From: Candidatus Hebobacterum abditum
Lineage (GTDB): Bacteria; Armatimonadota; Hebobacteria; Hebobacterales; Hebobacteraceae
Length of the DNA stretch: 64,000 bases
Direction of reading: 5' to 3'
NCBI GenBank assembly: GCA_029821875.1
Contig: JALGXW010000009.1
Span: 41,423 to 105,422, forward strand
The notes below the pieces were generated by a model, which ran no database searches, had not been told where the DNA came from, and saw only the letters and a program-made list of their open reading frames with translations. Position 1 is the first letter of the stretch. Every line of letters starts with the position of its first letter. The position numbers and the translations under genes were made by a program. Below, one piece after another: positions 1 to 9,251 of this stretch.

Positions 1-474
1 GGGGTATTCGCCGCCTGCAGTGTCGGTGTGCTCTGGGCCGGCCATCGCTACGGCGCAATCAACTTCGCCTGCTGGCCTGTCACCGCCGTTCCAACCTGCG
101 CCTTTCGCCAGTTCAGCACCAGCTTCACGTCGCCGGAGACCCCGGACAACTGGCTGCGGGCGGCGATGGTGGTGGGCGGGGGAGTCACGGTGCTGCTGTC
201 CTGGTTCAGTGCCCACTTCGCCTCCTGGCCATTCAGCCCCATAGGCTTCGTCATTGCCAGCGTCATGCATACGAATCGTGACGTCTGGGCAAACGCGCTT
301 CTCGGGTGGCTACTGGCGGCCGTGATCCGCAGGTACGGCGGGCTGAGGCTATACCGTCGGCTGCTCCCTGCCTTCGTGGGGCTGGTGCTCGGCCACTACT
401 TGACGGACGCCGCGATGTCCCTGTTCTGCACCCTCTTCCTGGGAGCCAGGGGCGTGACCACGATTGTGCCGTGA
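1..474 (+). CDS. DUF6785-type multi-pass membrane protein, C-terminal part
   Basis: The frame is open from base 1, so this is the 3' end of a gene that starts before the window; the GTG at 28 in the ORF track is internal. The visible 157 residues have four or so hydrophobic segments and the family tail RYGGLRLYRRLLPAFVGLVL, which closely matches the ends of the two full-length copies in this window (7159-9084 and 13398-15326). The WPFSPIGFVIAS stretch corresponds to WPLHPVAFPIAS in those copies. Function is not established; the repeated association with glycoside hydrolases suggests a role in sugar uptake or sensing at the membrane, which is inference. Family assignment is by similarity to its paralogues and my recollection of DUF6785/DUF6784. 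Confidence 0.8.
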   Translation, partial: GVFAACSVGVLWAGHRYGAINFACWPVTAVPTCAFRQFSTSFTSPETPDNWLRAAMVVGGGVTVLLSWFSAHFASWPFSPIGFVIASVMHTNRDVWANALLGWLLAAVIRRYGGLRLYRRLLPAFVGLVLGHYLTDAAMSLFCTLFLGARGVTTIVP

Positions 475-917
475 TAGCTGCCGGGCTTCGCCACATGTCT
501 TGACTGGCGAAACTCAGGCAACCCCGCGGGGGCCCGACAGAGCCACTCAATACCCAGCGGCCGCCAATTCAACGCAAGCCAGTTGCCGCGGTTACCGACC
601 CCTGAGACCGCTCTGACCTTGCTGTGACGGTGTTTCTGGCGTGCCGTGCGCATCCTGCGTCGCTGTCCGACCACACCGCGGTGGACGCACCGAGAAACAG
701 GACTGCATCGGCCCCCACACAGTTGTTCGTCGCGTCGAAACGCGAGTTACAGGCCTAGACGGAGTATCCTCTGCATCGGTCTCACGGTCGCCCACTTCTT
801 GAGCTCCCAGGAGTCCACGAGCACGAGACGCCTCGGACGACAGGTAGCCTGCTGTGCGATGACGAATGGCTTCCGCGCGCACGTCCATTTCAGACGCTCT
901 CGGGGAGAAGTTTCGCC
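475..917. other. Intergenic stretch, no gene seen
   Basis: About 440 bases between the membrane protein and the serine hydrolase. The overlapping ORFs here have no recognisable protein character. I saw no tRNA, clear hairpin terminator or good operator match. It presumably holds the promoter of the downstream gene. Confidence 0.5.
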
Positions 918-1967
918 ATGTCGACCACAGCTTCACACTTCCCAGGGGATGAATGGGAGACTCGTCCGGCACCCGAGCTTGGCTTCGATCCGGAGAAGCT
1001 GGCAGCAGCACATCGCAAGCTGGCCGAAGTGGTGGGACCCGAAGGGCCCTACCGTGCCTGCGTGGTCAGGAATGGCCACATAGCGGCGGAGTGGAATGCG
1101 GGCGTCGAAGTTGACGAGCGCATCGAAATCGCCTCGGCCCAGAAGAGCGTGTACTCGTGTCTGCTTGGGATCGCCATCGGGGAGGGCAAGATCCCCTCGG
1201 CAGATGCCCTTGCGTGTGACTACTACCCGGAGATGCTCGAGGTCCCAGAGGGAACCGGACCGAAGCCCAACCGCAGCAACAAGCCAGAGGACGCGCAAAT
1301 CACGTTCCGACACCTCATCACGAACACGAGCGGGTACCTGAAACCGGGCGAGCGCCCCGGGGAGCAGTACCACTACCAGAGCTTCGGCATGTGCATCCTG
1401 ATGCACGCGATCGGGAAGGTGTATGGGGTGTACGATTCCTCAGATCCCGAGGGCTCCGCGGGGGAGGGCGAGCTGATTCGGGAGAAGATTCGGGATAAGA
1501 TTGGCGCCTCCTGGACATGGTCATGGGGGAACTTCGATCTGCCCCCCGAGGCCAGAATGGGCATCTACGGATACCATACAAAGCTATCCATGACCACGCG
1601 TGACATGTGCCGACTGGGCTGGCTTTGGCGCAACTTCGGGAACTGGGAGGGGCGCCAGGTCGTACCCGAGGAGTGGCTGCGGGAGGCCACCGTTGCCGCA
1701 CGGATTGCCAGTCAGCAGTCCTCATCTGACCCACTCACTCACGGCAGCCGGGCCTATGGCCATGGATTCTGGTGCAATGATGAGGGACAGCTCTGGCCGG
1801 ACTTCCCCAGGGATAGCTTCGCGGCGGCCGGCGCGTGGAACAGGCTCATCTGGGTGTGCCCCAGCCTGGACTTGGTGGTCGCCCAGAATCCCGGCATCCG
1901 CGCCCAACGACCTGTCCTCGAGACGCGAGTGTTGAACTGGGTGCTTGACGCCCTGACCATGCCCTAG
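918..1967 (+). CDS. Serine hydrolase, beta-lactamase/penicillin-binding superfamily
   Basis: A 349-residue protein of the class C beta-lactamase/esterase fold. The SxxK nucleophile motif is seen as SAQK near residue 70, within IEIASAQKSVYSCLLGIAI, where the family usually has (T)SxxK(S). A tyrosine motif candidate is YHYQSFGM (about residue 155) and the C-terminal HGFWC could supply the third active-site element. There is no signal peptide, so it is probably cytoplasmic and more likely an esterase, amidase or peptidase than a resistance enzyme. The ATG at 918 has GGGGAGAAG seven bases upstream. It is a single gene, separated by about 200 bases from the GH4 gene downstream. The substrate cannot be told from sequence. 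Confidence 0.8.
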   Translation: MSTTASHFPGDEWETRPAPELGFDPEKLAAAHRKLAEVVGPEGPYRACVVRNGHIAAEWNAGVEVDERIEIASAQKSVYSCLLGIAIGEGKIPSADALACDYYPEMLEVPEGTGPKPNRSNKPEDAQITFRHLITNTSGYLKPGERPGEQYHYQSFGMCILMHAIGKVYGVYDSSDPEGSAGEGELIREKIRDKIGASWTWSWGNFDLPPEARMGIYGYHTKLSMTTRDMCRLGWLWRNFGNWEGRQVVPEEWLREATVAARIASQQSSSDPLTHGSRAYGHGFWCNDEGQLWPDFPRDSFAAAGAWNRLIWVCPSLDLVVAQNPGIRAQRPVLETRVLNWVLDALTMP

Positions 1968-2166
1968 TCGTCCCTTCCCAGCCTGGAGCACGTTACATTC
2001 CCCGCGCGCGCACGAGCACTGACCCCATCTCGCCGCCAGGCCAGGCTACTGACCGCCGCGTCGAACCGCCGTGAGGACGAGTTGGCCTCTTCGCGCAGGT
2101 GAGTCCTCACACTGTCCAGAAGCACAGGCCAATTCGCAGATGACAGAGCAGAGGAGGAGGTATGGG

Positions 2167-3501
2167 ATGGCCCATACGCCCAAGATCGCCATCATAGGAG
2201 CCGGCAGTGTCGTGTGGGCGCGTAACGTGCTTGGCGACATCCTCTCCTGGCCCGAACTCAAGCAGACTCACCTTGCGCTCATGGACATCGACCCGGGCCG
2301 GCTTACCATAAGCGAGCACATGGCTCATCGAATCGCAGACACGCTGTCCGCCGCGCCAAAGGTGACCACGCACCGGAGTCGGAGACCGGCGCTTGAAGAT
2401 GCCGACTACGTCCTCAACGCGATTCAGGTTGGTGGCTTCGCCTCGACGAAGATCGACTTCGACATCCCGAGGAAGTACGGGCTCCTGCAGACTATCGCTG
2501 ACACGAACGGTATCGGCGGCATCTTCCGCGCCCTCCGAACCATACCCGTCATGGTGAACATGGCGCGCGAGATGGAGCAGTTGTGTCCGAGAGCCATTCT
2601 CATAAACCTCGCGAACCCGATGGCGATGCTGTGCTGGGCGGTTGGCCGGGCGACAGACATCCAGACCGTGGGGCTCTGCCACAGCGTCCAACGAACGGCC
2701 GCGCTGCTGGCGGAGTTCATGGGGATCCGGGCGGAGGAGCTCGTATACTACGCAGCGGGAGTCAACCACACCACCTTCTTCCTGAGGCTGGAGCATCGCG
2801 GCAGAGATGTCTACCCCAGGCTGAGGAAGGCCATAGCGAGACCCGAGGTGTGGGAGCGAGAGTTCCTGACGAGACCCGGTGTGTGGGAGCGCGAGTCCGT
2901 CCGCTGCGAGGTCCTCCGACGACTTGGGTACTTTGTGACCGAGTCCAGCCACCACTTCGCCGAGTACGTGCCGTGGTTCATACGACGTGACCGCCCCGAC
3001 CTTGTGGCGCGCTACGGCTTCACCATCGAGGAGTACATCCGGCGCTGCAAGGAGTTGGACCGCCGCTGGGCTCGGCTCGAGCGCGAGATGATGTCCGACG
3101 GGCCGGTCGAGGTCCAACACTCAGACGAGTACTGCGCCCACATCATCCACGCACACCAGACAGGCGAACCCGCCGTTGTCTACGGAAATGTGCGCAACGA
3201 CGGCCTTATCACGAACCTCCCCGACGGCTGCATTGTGGAGGTTCCCTGCCTGGTAGACCACAATGGAATCCAGCCCTGCCACGTAGGAGAGCTCCCGCCT
3301 CAACTGGCGGGGCTTCTCCGCAACATCGTGAGTGTGCAGGAACTGACGGTCGAGGCCTTCTTCTCCCGAAAGCGAGATCACATCTACCACGCCGCGCTGC
3401 TGGACTCCCACACGGCCGCCGAGCTGGCCATGGACGACATCTACGCGATGGTGGACGATCTCTTCGAGGCCCATGGCAAGAGCGTGCCTCGGCTGCGGTA
3501 G
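2167..3501 (+). CDS. GH4 family NAD-dependent glycosidase (alpha-galactosidase/alpha-glucosidase/galacturonidase type), copy 1
   Basis: GH4 enzymes use NAD+ and a divalent metal to cleave glycosides by an oxidation-elimination mechanism in the cytoplasm. The N-terminus KIAIIGAGSVVWARN is the dinucleotide-binding loop; the metal/substrate motifs GLCHSVQ (Cys, His) and GVNHTTFF (Asn, His) are present, with GNVRNDGLITNLPDG near the C-terminus. I start at the ATG at 2167 (444 residues) because GAGGAGGAGG lies six bases upstream and homology begins there; the track start at 2071 adds 32 unlikely residues. It carries a 10-residue tandem duplication (RPEVWERE.. / RPGVWERE..) that the second GH4 in this window lacks. 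The exact sugar specificity is not predictable. Confidence 0.9.
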   Translation: MAHTPKIAIIGAGSVVWARNVLGDILSWPELKQTHLALMDIDPGRLTISEHMAHRIADTLSAAPKVTTHRSRRPALEDADYVLNAIQVGGFASTKIDFDIPRKYGLLQTIADTNGIGGIFRALRTIPVMVNMAREMEQLCPRAILINLANPMAMLCWAVGRATDIQTVGLCHSVQRTAALLAEFMGIRAEELVYYAAGVNHTTFFLRLEHRGRDVYPRLRKAIARPEVWEREFLTRPGVWERESVRCEVLRRLGYFVTESSHHFAEYVPWFIRRDRPDLVARYGFTIEEYIRRCKELDRRWARLEREMMSDGPVEVQHSDEYCAHIIHAHQTGEPAVVYGNVRNDGLITNLPDGCIVEVPCLVDHNGIQPCHVGELPPQLAGLLRNIVSVQELTVEAFFSRKRDHIYHAALLDSHTAAELAMDDIYAMVDDLFEAHGKSVPRLR

Positions 3502-3548
3502 CGGGTCCTGCTCCCCCGGGGAAGTGCTGCCATTAGCAGTGAGGACAC

Positions 3549-4592
3549 CTAGGCGTTGGCTTCGATTCGCGCTCGGCCGGTCGAGTGTCTGACAACAAGG
3601 TGAGGCGTGATTTGCGGAGCTGGAAGCCTCTCGGCATCCTCTTGCAGCAGCCATTGGAGGGCAAGGCGTCCCGCCTCCACTCGCGGCAGCGCAAGTGTTG
3701 TCAGCGGCGGCTCCGTGAACCGCGCGGTGAAGATGTCGTCCACGCCGACGACGGAGAGCCGCTCGGGGACGGGGAAGCCGGACAGCTTCGCGGCCTGGAG
3801 GGCTCCGAGCGCGAGGAGATCGTTGTGGCAGGCAAGCGCGGTCACTTCGGGTGCCCGGTGCAGCAAGTCGAGGGTCGCGGCCTGGCCTATCTCGGGGCGC
3901 TGGCCGCCGGTCGCCACCGCAATCCACTCGTCCTTCAGTGTGAGGCCATGCTCGGACATCGCCTCGCGGAAGCAGTAGAAGCGGCTCTCTGGGCTGGTCG
4001 GCTCATCTCTCCGGTCCCACAGGTAGGCGATGTGACGATGTCCCAATGAGACAAGGTGCGAAACCACGTCCTGCATCCCGGTTCGGAAGTCGACCGACAG
4101 CGTTCGGGCGCCCGCCGGCGGGTGGGGCTGCAACTCCACCCCGAGCAGGTGGACGCCGGAGGACACCAGACGATCAAGGCAACTCGAGTCGAGACACCAC
4201 CCCCACATGATCAGCCCATCCACGCGCTTGCTCAGAAGCATCTGCACCTGGCGCTGCGCGGCGTCGTCCTCCGCGGGAGCGGTGCACACCATGACGCTCA
4301 GGCGGGCGCGCTGGGCCGCCATCTCGATGCCCTTGATGAAGTCGGAGTAGAAGGGGTTGCCCAAGTCGCCCACCAACACCGCCACGGTGTGTGTCGCGCC
4401 CTGCCTCAGGCTCTTCGCGACATGGTTGATCTCGTAGCCAAGCCCGCGAACGGCCGTCCAGACGCGCTTGGTCGTGTCCTCGCTGACGGGCGCCGTGCTG
4501 TTGATCACCCGCGACACGGTGGCCACCGAGACGCCCGCCTCTCGGGCCACGTCCACCATCTTCACTTTGCCGCGGTCATTCGGGCGTCGCAT
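3549..4592 (-). CDS. LacI family transcriptional regulator
   Basis: A 347-residue repressor. Residues about 12-60 form the LacI helix-turn-helix and hinge: MVDVAREAGVSVATVSRVIN, where ATVSRV is the recognition helix; the rest is a periplasmic-binding-protein-like sugar-sensing domain (TVAVLVGDLGNPFYSDFIKG, ending VVRHST). It is convergent with the GH4 gene, with only 47 bases between stops, and sits upstream of the dehydrogenase on the same strand. Members with this recognition helix commonly bind palindromes with a central CG. Four such sites occur between 7064 and 16870, so this is the obvious local candidate to control them. The effector sugar is unknown. The start codon has only a weak Shine-Dalgarno. 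Confidence 0.93.
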   Translation of the reverse strand: MRRPNDRGKVKMVDVAREAGVSVATVSRVINSTAPVSEDTTKRVWTAVRGLGYEINHVAKSLRQGATHTVAVLVGDLGNPFYSDFIKGIEMAAQRARLSVMVCTAPAEDDAAQRQVQMLLSKRVDGLIMWGWCLDSSCLDRLVSSGVHLLGVELQPHPPAGARTLSVDFRTGMQDVVSHLVSLGHRHIAYLWDRRDEPTSPESRFYCFREAMSEHGLTLKDEWIAVATGGQRPEIGQAATLDLLHRAPEVTALACHNDLLALGALQAAKLSGFPVPERLSVVGVDDIFTARFTEPPLTTLALPRVEAGRLALQWLLQEDAERLPAPQITPHLVVRHSTGRARIEANA

Positions 4593-4639
4593 GCTCGCTC
4601 AGCCGATCTCAGGGCCGGCTCGCCCCAGGCCCCGTGGCC

Positions 4640-5632
4640 TCACCGCGTGAGTAGGACTTTGCCCGACTGGCCGGAGGCGAATGTGGCGAAGGCCTCATCG
4701 GCCTCAGCCAGCGGGAACCTGTGCGTCACGAGGTCGTCCACTTCCAGACCTCGGCGATAGAGATCGAGTATCTCTCGATAGTCGGAGGGATTGAAGTACC
4801 AGGAGCCAGCTGCCTCGATTTCCTTTCGTATGAAGTGATCACTTGGGTGGATGATGGAGTCGCCCTTCTCTCCCACTAACCCGACCCTCCCGAACTTCCG
4901 AACGCAGTTTAGAGCAGTCGTGAGAGTGGCCTGCGCGGGACTGCAATCGAGGGCGACATCGACGCCGGCGCCACCGGTGAGATCCAGGATGGCCGCGGTC
5001 GGATCCCCGGCTTCCGGGTCAAGGACCTGCCATGCTCCCATCCTCTGCGCGAGATCGCGCCGGTAGGGCGACACATCGGTCGCGATGGCTCGGGCCCCCA
5101 GATAGCGGAGCACCGCCAGCATGCCCAGACCGATGGGCCCGCAGCCCAACACCGCCACGGTGTCGAAGGCGCTGACGCGGAGGCGACGCAATGTGCGGTA
5201 GGTCGTCCCAATCGTATCTCCGCCGAGCAGCACGCCGCGCTCCCAGTTCACATCGTCGGGGAGCGGCAGGCAGCACATCTCCGGCGCCGCGATCAACTCC
5301 GCATGCCCGCCGATCAGATAGCCCATCTCGTCGCAGTGCTCGAAGTCGCCCCGGGAGCAGTAGTAGCAGCGTCCGCAGCCGGTCATGATCTGCAGCACTA
5401 CGCGATCACCCACCGAGATGTGGCGCGTCCCGTTCACGGCCACCACCTCGCCGGCCATCTCGTGGCCTGGGATGCTCCCATCAGACCCATTCGGGCTGTG
5501 GTAGGAGTGCAGCTCGCTGCCACATATGGCCGATATCGCCATTCGAACAACGGCCTCGCCGGGCTGCGGTTCCGGATCCGGAAACTCCCTCACCTCCACC
5601 TTGCTGTTGCCAGCGAGCACTGCTCCGAGCAT
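4640..5632 (-). CDS. Zinc-dependent medium-chain dehydrogenase
   Basis: A 330-residue MDR-family alcohol/polyol dehydrogenase. Catalytic zinc site residues are seen in AICGSE and GHEMAGEV; the structural zinc lobe is CGRCYYCSRGDFEHC; the Rossmann motif is GCGPIGLGMLAVL. Such enzymes oxidise sugar alcohols, aldonates or inositols with NAD(P)+. I use the ATG at 5632 (AGGAG five bases upstream; the family N-terminus begins LGAVLAGNSKVEVREF) rather than the track start at 5686. It lies between the LacI regulator and the unknown protein on the same strand and probably is transcribed from the promoter near 7100. The substrate is unknown; a sugar alcohol or sugar acid from the polysaccharide degraded by this locus is a reasonable guess. 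Confidence 0.9.
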   Translation of the reverse strand: MLGAVLAGNSKVEVREFPDPEPQPGEAVVRMAISAICGSELHSYHSPNGSDGSIPGHEMAGEVVAVNGTRHISVGDRVVLQIMTGCGRCYYCSRGDFEHCDEMGYLIGGHAELIAAPEMCCLPLPDDVNWERGVLLGGDTIGTTYRTLRRLRVSAFDTVAVLGCGPIGLGMLAVLRYLGARAIATDVSPYRRDLAQRMGAWQVLDPEAGDPTAAILDLTGGAGVDVALDCSPAQATLTTALNCVRKFGRVGLVGEKGDSIIHPSDHFIRKEIEAAGSWYFNPSDYREILDLYRRGLEVDDLVTHRFPLAEADEAFATFASGQSGKVLLTR

Positions 5633-5705
5633 CGTGTCTCCTGTTTCCGTATAGCGCCCCTGTCGAGGCCTGTGGTGCGCGTCCACCTGACTGCCCGCAC
5701 GGAAC

Positions 5706-6962
5706 CTATGCGGAGATGATCTCTAACGAGGTTGCTCCCTCGATCGTGCGATTGATGTAGACAAGAAGGTCGTCCCCAACGGCCTGTGCCTCGAAGTCGG
5801 AGGCCGGTAGCTCCTTGCCATCGCACTTGACCTTGACGGGGGGCCGGCCGAAGTAGAGCCGAAGAACCGGGTTGATGATCGGGCGGCTTGGGGAGAGGCG
5901 GATCGTCACCGGCCCGGGCTCCCTCGCCCTGATGCAGTAGGCTCGTTGGCTGTAGGAATAGCCCTCGAACAGATGCGAGCTCTCCACCCGGGCAGGGCTC
6001 AACCACGAGCCTGCGAGGGCCCTCGCCTCCTCGATTCCTCCCGTGACAGCGCCCGTGAGGAAGAGCCAGGAACTCGGCCGGGGCGGAGTCTGGCCGGCGT
6101 AATGATAGCCGCAGTTCACGAAGGAGGTGTGGGTGGCGCGAGTCCGGACTTCCTCCTCCGTCGCCAGGACCCATCCCACGAACTCGCTGGAATCGTTCGC
6201 CGGCCAGTGCGAGTAGTTCGACGCGCCCGCGAAGGCGTTCATCTGAGGATGCGGCTTGCCGCAGGCGGAGCAGTCGGCAAACGGGAACAGCAGGCGGTTC
6301 CGCGGGAAAGCGACGAATGGCTCGGGCTGGTCGCGCAGGTGCACGACGCCGATGTACTCGGACCACTCAGCGATCTCCGGCTTCAGCTCGCACAGAGCCT
6401 TCCCCTCGTCGAAGGGATGAGGCCATTCCAGGTCGAACGTGTCGCCCGCCAAGTTGGTCAGCGTGAAGCCGATCGGCTCCACGCAGTCTTCCGGACGCAC
6501 CCCCGGCCCGTTGATGAGTATGAACTCCTGGACCTCCCAGATGCCGGGATTGATGCCATCCGGGCACTCATCCCCGGGCCAGCCGACGAGGTGGCGGACG
6601 GCGATGCCATCGGGGAAGACGCGGTAGTACTCCTCCGAGCGTGTGTTGCCGTGGAAGATCCGGTAGAGGCTGTCGCAGAGAGCATTCTTCCAGTGGACTG
6701 TAACGCGGGCGGGGCCGGACTCCGCGATGGACGCCTCGCTGAACCGGCAGGCCTTATCCATAATGACTTCATAACAGTGGGGGTCTTCGGGTGAGCTGGT
6801 TTCGAACCACTCCGGAGTGAACCACACATCCCCACCCAGGTCCCAGCACGGGACGTACTGCGCCTTCTCCCACAAGATGAGCCGCCACGGCTGGTCCGTC
6901 TCGACGATGACTGCATCGCCCTGCGTTCCCCAGAGAGAGAGGTCCTTACGACAAGCTTTCAT
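5706..6962 (-). CDS. Protein of unknown function, probably beta-rich, in the LacI-linked locus
   Basis: I do not recognise this 418-residue protein. It has no signal peptide or membrane segment, many aromatic residues and Pro/Gly turns, and alternation suggesting beta-sandwich structure. There is a Cys-rich knuckle CSACGKPHP near residue 240 and a conserved-looking GWPGDECPDGINPG segment; the C-terminal about 80 residues (PVTIRLSPSRPI... VYINRTIEG) look like a small beta domain. I chose the ATG at 6962, with GGAGG about ten bases upstream. A promoter (7083-7111) and LacI-type operator (7064-7077) lie just upstream, so it is probably the first gene of the operon running into the dehydrogenase. 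It may be a new carbohydrate-active enzyme or binding protein. Confidence 0.7.
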   Translation of the reverse strand: MKACRKDLSLWGTQGDAVIVETDQPWRLILWEKAQYVPCWDLGGDVWFTPEWFETSSPEDPHCYEVIMDKACRFSEASIAESGPARVTVHWKNALCDSLYRIFHGNTRSEEYYRVFPDGIAVRHLVGWPGDECPDGINPGIWEVQEFILINGPGVRPEDCVEPIGFTLTNLAGDTFDLEWPHPFDEGKALCELKPEIAEWSEYIGVVHLRDQPEPFVAFPRNRLLFPFADCSACGKPHPQMNAFAGASNYSHWPANDSSEFVGWVLATEEEVRTRATHTSFVNCGYHYAGQTPPRPSSWLFLTGAVTGGIEEARALAGSWLSPARVESSHLFEGYSYSQRAYCIRAREPGPVTIRLSPSRPIINPVLRLYFGRPPVKVKCDGKELPASDFEAQAVGDDLLVYINRTIEGATSLEIISA

Positions 6963-7063
6963 CCTGTATTGCCTCCACTTGCACGACTCCGAGCGCGATG
7001 CCGGCTCGCCTCCGGGCCCCGCGTGGACGGTCCGGTAGCCCTCTGATCGCACCACAGAGACTC

Positions 7064-7077
7064 AGAAAACGATTACA
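7064..7077. promoter_or_regulatory. LacI/CcpA-type operator A (13/14 match)
   Basis: AGAAAACGATTACA fits TGWAANCGNTNWCA at 13 of 14 positions. On the minus strand it begins a few bases downstream of the -10 element at 7083-7088, where a bound repressor would block transcription towards the gene at 6962. Confidence 0.65.
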
Positions 7078-7082
7078 TAGCC

Positions 7083-7111
7083 ACGATAGCAGACGGGTGC
7101 ATTAATGTCAA
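7083..7111 (-). promoter_or_regulatory. Sigma70-type promoter for the 6962-4640 operon
   Basis: On the minus strand TTGACA (7111-7106) and TATCGT (7088-7083) are separated by exactly 17 bases. The transcript would start near 7076, inside operator A, and run into the unknown protein and the dehydrogenase. Confidence 0.65.
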
Positions 7112-7158
7112 CTCCACCGGCCTGCAGCGGATCGACGCACGGCCGGAGGCCCGCCCGG

Positions 7159-9084
7159 TCAGAGGAACGGCATGTCGATATCGAGGATCGCTCCAATGGT
7201 CATGCGGACGAACCCTATGATGGAGGAGCTCAGTATCATCCCCAGGAAGAACGGCAGGGCGGCGCGGTAGAGCCGCAGACCGCCATAGCGCATAATGACC
7301 GCCTTGGCCAGCCAGGCTATGAAGACGGCCAGCAGGGCGGAATCCATAACCCAGGCGGAGGCGATCGGGAAAGCCACCGGATGCAGCGGCCAGGCGTAGA
7401 ATCTGAGCTTCAGCGCCATGAGGACCACAGTACCCACGAAGCCGACGCCGGCCGCCCCGAGCAGGGAGGTGTTGGTGTCGGTTGGGTTCTCGAGCATACT
7501 TGCGAGCTGGAGAGGCACCTGGCGAGCATGGCCGCTGGCGAAGGGATCGGCGCCGGCCCGCGCCCCGATGTTGTAGAGCACATGCAAGGCGGCCCAGAAC
7601 AGACTGGGAACAACGATGACCGTTGTCAGAACAAGGATCCATGGGAGCCGTCGCCGCTCCATCCGCCCGGCGTCTGAGAGCTTGTAGGTCTCCAGCGCCC
7701 AGGGGTGCGGGTTCTGCGCGTGATGCATGGTGAAGGGATAGGAGAGCCACAGCATAGCCTGGCCCGATGGACTGATACCGACGCTGCCAAACAAGGCCGG
7801 CAGGAAGTGGTTGGGGCCCATGCCAACCTGCTCGAAGTGCGGGGGGCCCAGCTGGGCCCGGATCCGTGTGAGCACGAGGCCGATCAGCAGCAGGTTGGCG
7901 ATCCACCCCAGGCTGACCCAGGCAGCCATGCCGGCTCGGCCGAACGCGTAGGCGAGGAACCCGATGGCGACGGCCAGAGCCAAGATTGCGCCGCGGTAGC
8001 TCATCGGCTCGTTCGAGTCATCGAGCGGGGAACGCAACCCGAGAGTTCGCCGCACCACCTGGAGCAAGTAGTGACGATCGAGCCAGAGCACGGACGCCAG
8101 CAGGGCGATCAGGGCTCCGAAGGACTGCATGTCGATGTACGGGAAACCTGACGCGGTGTTGGTGGTCCAGGCGAAGTGCTTGGATATGATAAGCTGGGCC
8201 TTCCAGAACAGGTTGAAGAACCACAGCGAGAAGGCGAGGTCCAACGGCATCAGGTAGCTGAGGCCGATCAGAATCGGCCACAGCCCGATCCCCTTCCAGC
8301 GGTAGCCATCGAATGGGGGGTATTGCGCTATCCACGGCTCCAGGTCGAAGTAGAACGGAATGACGGGGACGGCCGGGAAGAAGCCGTGGAGAGTGGCCAG
8401 ACCTTCGAAGATGGCCACCAACCCGAAGCCAATCCACATCACCTTGTTCTTGGAGAGCCGGTGTCGTTCCTCCGCGATGTGCAAGGGCACGATGGTGATC
8501 GGGAATAGCAGCTTCTCCTCATCCGCCCAGCGGCGTCGGAAGATCGAACTCAGGCTGACATACGCCAGCATCAGCGCGGTGGCCATCGCGGTCCACCATA
8601 GCGCCGGCCCGGCCCAGGCCAGCAGGATGCTCGCGCGGTAGGGGTTCGTTTCTCCCTCGAAGAACCCGCCGATGATCTCCATGTCCGATACCATCAGCCA
8701 TTGCGGCAGATTGGGCCACAGGATATCGGCCCAGCGGTTGCCGGGGCTGGCGAACCAGAAGGCGTTGCAGATAGCCTCCGGCAGGGGCATGAGCAGATCG
8801 ACCCCACACCACGCGGTTGCGACCGAGAGCATCACGTAGATGGTCAGCAGCTCGCCGAGCGAGAAGACCCACTCCGGCTTCCGGCGCCGCAGGATCGTAT
8901 TCAGGCCGCCCAGCACAAACAGGTAGAAGAGGCAGTTGTAGTAGATGGGATAGGGCGTACCAGCGTCGTTGCCGAAGCGCCAGTAGGTGAGAGTCATCCA
9001 GTAGGTGTTGAGGGGTATGCCAATGGCCCCGATCAGCACCGCCCGGAAGCTGACCGCCGATCCTTTGCCGACTGCCTCGCCCAA
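7159..9084 (-). CDS. DUF6785-type multi-pass membrane protein, copy 2
   Basis: A polytopic membrane protein with about 14 hydrophobic segments. I place the start at the TTG at 9084, preceded by GGAG six bases upstream; this gives 641 residues, matching the 642 of the copy at 13398-15326 and starting at the same homologous point (SFRAVLIGAIG versus SLRAILIAVAA). The longer track start (9480) would read through the operator region into non-homologous sequence. Shared blocks include LLTIYVMLSVATAWC, IFRRRWADEEKLLFP and AVIMRYGGLRLYR. Function is uncharacterised. It is encoded divergently from a glycoside hydrolase, with two operator sites between, so a role in importing or sensing glycosides is likely but unproven. 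Confidence 0.85.
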   Translation of the reverse strand: MGEAVGKGSAVSFRAVLIGAIGIPLNTYWMTLTYWRFGNDAGTPYPIYYNCLFYLFVLGGLNTILRRRKPEWVFSLGELLTIYVMLSVATAWCGVDLLMPLPEAICNAFWFASPGNRWADILWPNLPQWLMVSDMEIIGGFFEGETNPYRASILLAWAGPALWWTAMATALMLAYVSLSSIFRRRWADEEKLLFPITIVPLHIAEERHRLSKNKVMWIGFGLVAIFEGLATLHGFFPAVPVIPFYFDLEPWIAQYPPFDGYRWKGIGLWPILIGLSYLMPLDLAFSLWFFNLFWKAQLIISKHFAWTTNTASGFPYIDMQSFGALIALLASVLWLDRHYLLQVVRRTLGLRSPLDDSNEPMSYRGAILALAVAIGFLAYAFGRAGMAAWVSLGWIANLLLIGLVLTRIRAQLGPPHFEQVGMGPNHFLPALFGSVGISPSGQAMLWLSYPFTMHHAQNPHPWALETYKLSDAGRMERRRLPWILVLTTVIVVPSLFWAALHVLYNIGARAGADPFASGHARQVPLQLASMLENPTDTNTSLLGAAGVGFVGTVVLMALKLRFYAWPLHPVAFPIASAWVMDSALLAVFIAWLAKAVIMRYGGLRLYRAALPFFLGMILSSSIIGFVRMTIGAILDIDMPFL

Positions 9085-9149
9085 TCCCGTCTCCCTGCCT
9101 GGCCGGCCGAAGTGCTCATGTGAGCGCACGCGCTGCGCACCGGCGGCGA

Positions 9150-9163
9150 AGAAATCGTTATCA
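9150..9163. promoter_or_regulatory. LacI/CcpA-type operator B (13/14 match)
   Basis: AGAAATCGTTATCA matches TGWAANCGNTNWCA at 13 of 14 positions. It lies 66 bases upstream of the TTG start of the membrane protein at 9084, in the divergent spacer. I could not find a convincing -35 element for this side. Confidence 0.6.
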
Positions 9164-9251
9164 TTTGTACGCTCCCGGGACCGTTGAGTCCTCCCTGGCA
9201 GTGTCGCATTGCCTGGAGGACTCTGCGGACGGCGGCCCGAATACTGGGCGA

